Both the position numbers and the translations under genes were made by a program. A stretch of 26,195 nt of DNA from Chloroflexota bacterium. Lineage in GTDB: Bacteria; Chloroflexota; Dormibacteria; Dormibacterales; Dormibacteraceae. The notes under the pieces were generated by a model that had not been told where the DNA came from, searched no databases, and saw nothing but the letters and a program-made list of their open reading frames with translations. The stretch is taken from assembly GCA_005880175.1 (NCBI GenBank), contig VBJR01000044.1, forward strand, positions 9,220 to 35,414. Reading direction: 5' to 3'. Position 1 is the first letter of the stretch. Each line of letters starts with the position of its first letter. Below, one piece after another: positions 24,016 through 26,195 of this stretch.

Positions 24016-26070
24016 TCAGACGCTCGTGCAGACGGTGCCGTTCAGGCGGAACACCGCCGGCAGCAGGTTCGGGCCGCCGTAGTTGCCCACGAAGCCGACG
24101 TTCGTCGTGCCGCCGCCGGCCGCCAGCTTCTCGTTGAAGTCCGCGTTCGTCACCCGCACCGAGGCGCCCGACTGGCTCCACGTGCCGTTCCAGCCGCCGG
24201 CCATCTGCTGCAGCCCGGTCGGCCAGTCGAACGTGAGCGTCCAGCCGTCGATCGGGTTGCCGCCCGTGTTGGTGACGTCCACGCTGGCGACGAAGCCGCT
24301 GCCCCAGTCGTTGACGTCGGCGAAGTGCACCGCGCACGTGCTGCTCTGCGGGGTCCCGGTCGCGAACGTCAGCGGCGGCGACGCCCACGAGGCGTTGCCG
24401 GAGCCGTCGCGGGCCAGCACGTTGACCGTGTAGCGGCTCCCCGGGTTCAGGTTCTGGACCGAGAACGACGTCCCGGTCGTCTCGCCCCACTGTTCGCTGG
24501 TCGTGCCGTTCTGGCGGAAGACCTCGTACTTGAGGTTCGCGCCGGCGCCGGCCGCGGGCCAGGAGATCGTCGCGGTCCGGTCGGTGACCGCGCTGGCCGC
24601 CGGCTGGCCCGGCGCCGCCGGCGTCGGGGCCGGGGCGGTGTGCACGACCAGGGTCGTCAGCGAGTACGGCGGCAGCACCTGGCTGGTCGCCGTGCCGGCC
24701 TGGGCGGTCGAGATCGCGGCCGCCCCGTTCGTGAACGTGCTCACGGTCGGCGCGCCGGCCGCCGGCGTCAGGCCGGCGTAGTCGATCGTCACCGGGTGCG
24801 CGTTGTCCGGGTCCTTGTTGACCAGGAGCACGGCGACGTCGCCGTTGGCGCGGCGCACGGCGTGCGCGGCCACCAGCGGCTGGTCGGTGCCGGCCCGGAT
24901 CATCTGGTCGCCCGGGTGGGCGAACGTGCTCAGGATGCCCAGCGAGTAGAACGGCGCGAACGGCGTGTTGAGGGCCGGCTCGCACCCGCCCTGGAGGCAG
25001 GTCGCGCTGGAGAACAGGCCGGAGTCGCCGAAGTCGGTCTGCCCGGCGACCGTCGAGATCGACGCGCCGCCGTTGTGCACGTCCCACCAGTCCACGGTGA
25101 AGACGCCGTTCTCGAGCAGCCCGGCGGTCGTGTCGGCGAAGTACAGCGCGCCCGGCTGCGTGTCGACGCCGACGATGCTGTTCGTCTCGGTCAGCGAGAT
25201 GCCGATGCTGGCGGCGTTGGCGCCGGCGAACCGGGCGATCTCCTGCCGGACCTGATAGATGGCGTCGGGGATCTGGCTCGACTTCGTCAGCACGTCGGCC
25301 GCGGTGGTGTTGGCCGGGTACCAGTGGAGGTCCACGAAGTCGATCTTCGAGCCGGCGATGCTCAGCACCGTCTGGTTCCAGGTGCCGGCGTCGCCGCTGC
25401 CGACCAGGCCGTCCGGCCAGTTGGCCGGCATCGTCAGCACCGCGCCGACCTTGATGCTCGGGTCGACCGCCTTCATGGCGTCCGAGTACGCGACGACGCC
25501 GTTGGCGTACGCGGCCGGGCTCTTGTCGGGGTGGTTGTCGGCCTCCCAGTCGGCGCCGTAGTGCCCGTTGCCGTACAGCTCGTTGCCGATCTCCCAGAAC
25601 CTGGCCCCGTAGCCCCTGGTGACGTTGGCGTACTGGACCCAGGCCGCGGCCTCCTCGGGGGTGCCGGTGCCGTAGTTGGCGATGATGATCGGCTGGGCGC
25701 CGACCCGCTGGACGGAGCCCATGAACGTGTCGAAGTTGGTGTTCGGCGCGACGAACCCGCCCGGGGCGGTGTTGTCCTGCCAGTGGTAGATGTCGCCGTA
25801 GGAACCGCCCGGGTACCGCATCATCTGGACGCCGGCGGTCTTCAGCAGGTCCGAGATGGTGGTCGTGCCGAGCTGGCTGTCCCAGACGGCGTCGTTCACG
25901 CCGATGCCGGTGGCCGGGACGGTGGCGAGGCCCGCGCGGGCATTCACCGTGACCGTCGTCGCCGCGGCGTCCGCGCGGGCGACGGGCACGCCGCGGCCGG
26001 CCGAGACCCCGGTGGCCAGGAGCAGCGCGGCCGCCAGCCCTGCGGCGCGCAGCCTGCACGCGATGGACAT
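24016..26070 (-). CDS. Secreted clan GH-A-like glycoside hydrolase with fibronectin III and CBM2 domains
   Basis: A 684-residue secreted enzyme. The signal peptide is about 1-34 (ending ARADA). The catalytic domain is about 38-480. RYPGGSYGDIYHW (85-97) and WEIGNELYG (159-167) give a probable acid/base Glu164, and LTETNS (293-298) gives a candidate nucleophile Glu295, as in TIM-barrel clan-A enzymes such as GH51, GH39 or GH44. The exact family is not clear to me. A fibronectin III domain (about 487-575) follows. The C-terminal ~100 residues are a CBM2 cellulose-binding module with end cysteines and surface tryptophans (DWGSGFVASVDVTNTGG, WTLTFDWP, GWNGTWS). An SD (GGAGG, 26077-26081) lies 6 nt from the ATG. 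It is first gene of the operon with the GH5 enzyme and is likely induced by cellulose breakdown products. Confidence 0.88.
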   Translation of the reverse strand: MSIACRLRAAGLAAALLLATGVSAGRGVPVARADAAATTVTVNARAGLATVPATGIGVNDAVWDSQLGTTTISDLLKTAGVQMMRYPGGSYGDIYHWQDNTAPGGFVAPNTNFDTFMGSVQRVGAQPIIIANYGTGTPEEAAAWVQYANVTRGYGARFWEIGNELYGNGHYGADWEADNHPDKSPAAYANGVVAYSDAMKAVDPSIKVGAVLTMPANWPDGLVGSGDAGTWNQTVLSIAGSKIDFVDLHWYPANTTAADVLTKSSQIPDAIYQVRQEIARFAGANAASIGISLTETNSIVGVDTQPGALYFADTTAGLLENGVFTVDWWDVHNGGASISTVAGQTDFGDSGLFSSATCLQGGCEPALNTPFAPFYSLGILSTFAHPGDQMIRAGTDQPLVAAHAVRRANGDVAVLLVNKDPDNAHPVTIDYAGLTPAAGAPTVSTFTNGAAAISTAQAGTATSQVLPPYSLTTLVVHTAPAPTPAAPGQPAASAVTDRTATISWPAAGAGANLKYEVFRQNGTTSEQWGETTGTSFSVQNLNPGSRYTVNVLARDGSGNASWASPPLTFATGTPQSSTCAVHFADVNDWGSGFVASVDVTNTGGNPIDGWTLTFDWPTGLQQMAGGWNGTWSQSGASVRVTNADFNEKLAAGGGTTNVGFVGNYGGPNLLPAVFRLNGTVCTSV

Positions 26071-26122
26071 GGGTCACCTCCTCGCGATTGGCGGGTTCAC
26101 GCGCGGTCGTCGATGCAGCCGG

Positions 26123-26136
26123 TGGGAGCGCTCTCT
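26123..26136. promoter_or_regulatory. CebR-like operator at the transcription start
   Basis: TGGGAGCGCTCTCT matches the CebR cellobiose-repressor consensus TGGGAGCGCTCCCA at 12 of 14 positions. It begins where transcription from the promoter at 26144-26172 should start, a typical repressor position. Confidence 0.75.
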
Positions 26137-26143
26137 CAGGAGA

Positions 26144-26172
26144 TTTGTAGCAGCCGGAGAATCGCTTGTCAA
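26144..26172 (-). promoter_or_regulatory. Promoter of the cellulase operon
   Basis: On the minus strand TTGACA (26172-26167), a 17-nt spacer and TACAAA (26149-26144) form a near-consensus promoter. Initiation near 26137 gives a leader of about 66 nt. Operator-like boxes lie at its start point and upstream of its -35. Confidence 0.75.
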
Positions 26173-26180
26173 AACGCCGG

Positions 26181-26194
26181 TGGAATCGCTCTCA
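26181..26194. promoter_or_regulatory. Second CebR-like operator upstream of the -35
   Basis: TGGAATCGCTCTCA matches the CebR consensus at 11 of 14 positions. It is 8 nt upstream of the -35 element and reaches the window edge. Two boxes around one promoter fit looping or double-site repression. A further partial match (GAGAATCGCT, 26157-26166) lies between the promoter elements. Confidence 0.5.
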
Positions 26195-26195
26195 C

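Overview
The window is very GC-rich throughout, with strong G/C bias at third codon positions. It has GTG and TTG starts, 4-nt stop/start overlaps inside operons, and several -10 boxes lying only 6-12 nt before the start codon. This points to an actinobacterium (Actinomycetota). A Streptosporangiales-like soil or compost actinomycete would fit the cellulases and the CebR-like operators, but the genus cannot be read from the sequence. Most of it is ordinary chromosomal metabolism; no rRNA, tRNA, CRISPR array, phage or autonomous transposon was seen.

Left part (1-7764): a SAM methyltransferase cut by the window edge, divergent from the C-terminal remnant of a TetR regulator. Next comes a 155-nt inverted duplication holding two divergent promoter-like units, then a large ATPase-type LuxR regulator. 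A leftward pair (AMP-dependent acyl-CoA ligase, then a methyltransferase) follows. An FMN-dependent 2-hydroxyacid dehydrogenase runs rightward and an Lrp/AsnC regulator leftward.

Middle (7910-15520): a seven-part rightward operon for import and hydrolysis of a small amide or peptide-like compound. It encodes a Tat-exported lipoprotein binding protein, permease B, permease C, an AiiA-type metallo-beta-lactamase (putative N-acyl-homoserine lactonase), a carboxylated-lysine amidohydrolase, and two ABC ATPases fused in one chain. A nested-hairpin element of about 185 bp, bracketed by 21-bp direct repeats, sits at the permease B/C junction. Permease C has lost its EAA loop with a frameshift, and the second ATPase has lost about 31 residues after its H-loop. 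A TetR regulator with a start-proximal palindrome and a DUF998 membrane protein follow.

Right part (17012-22226): a short-chain dehydrogenase, a FUSC-type membrane protein, a methyltransferase, and a two-domain CaiB-like CoA-transferase gene broken by another internal deletion/frameshift. A strong bidirectional hairpin separates these from the leftward cellulase operon (26070 to 22272). That operon encodes a CBM2-bearing clan-A-like glycoside hydrolase and a GH5 cellulase with a Thr/Pro linker. Its consensus promoter carries two boxes resembling the CebR cellobiose operator.

The most unusual points are the inverted promoter duplication, the hairpin insertion that rebuilds the translational overlap it interrupts, the repeated short internal deletions in otherwise well conserved genes (genuine decay or assembly artefact), and the combination of a lactonase with an acyl-amino-acid-type amidohydrolase inside an ABC import operon.
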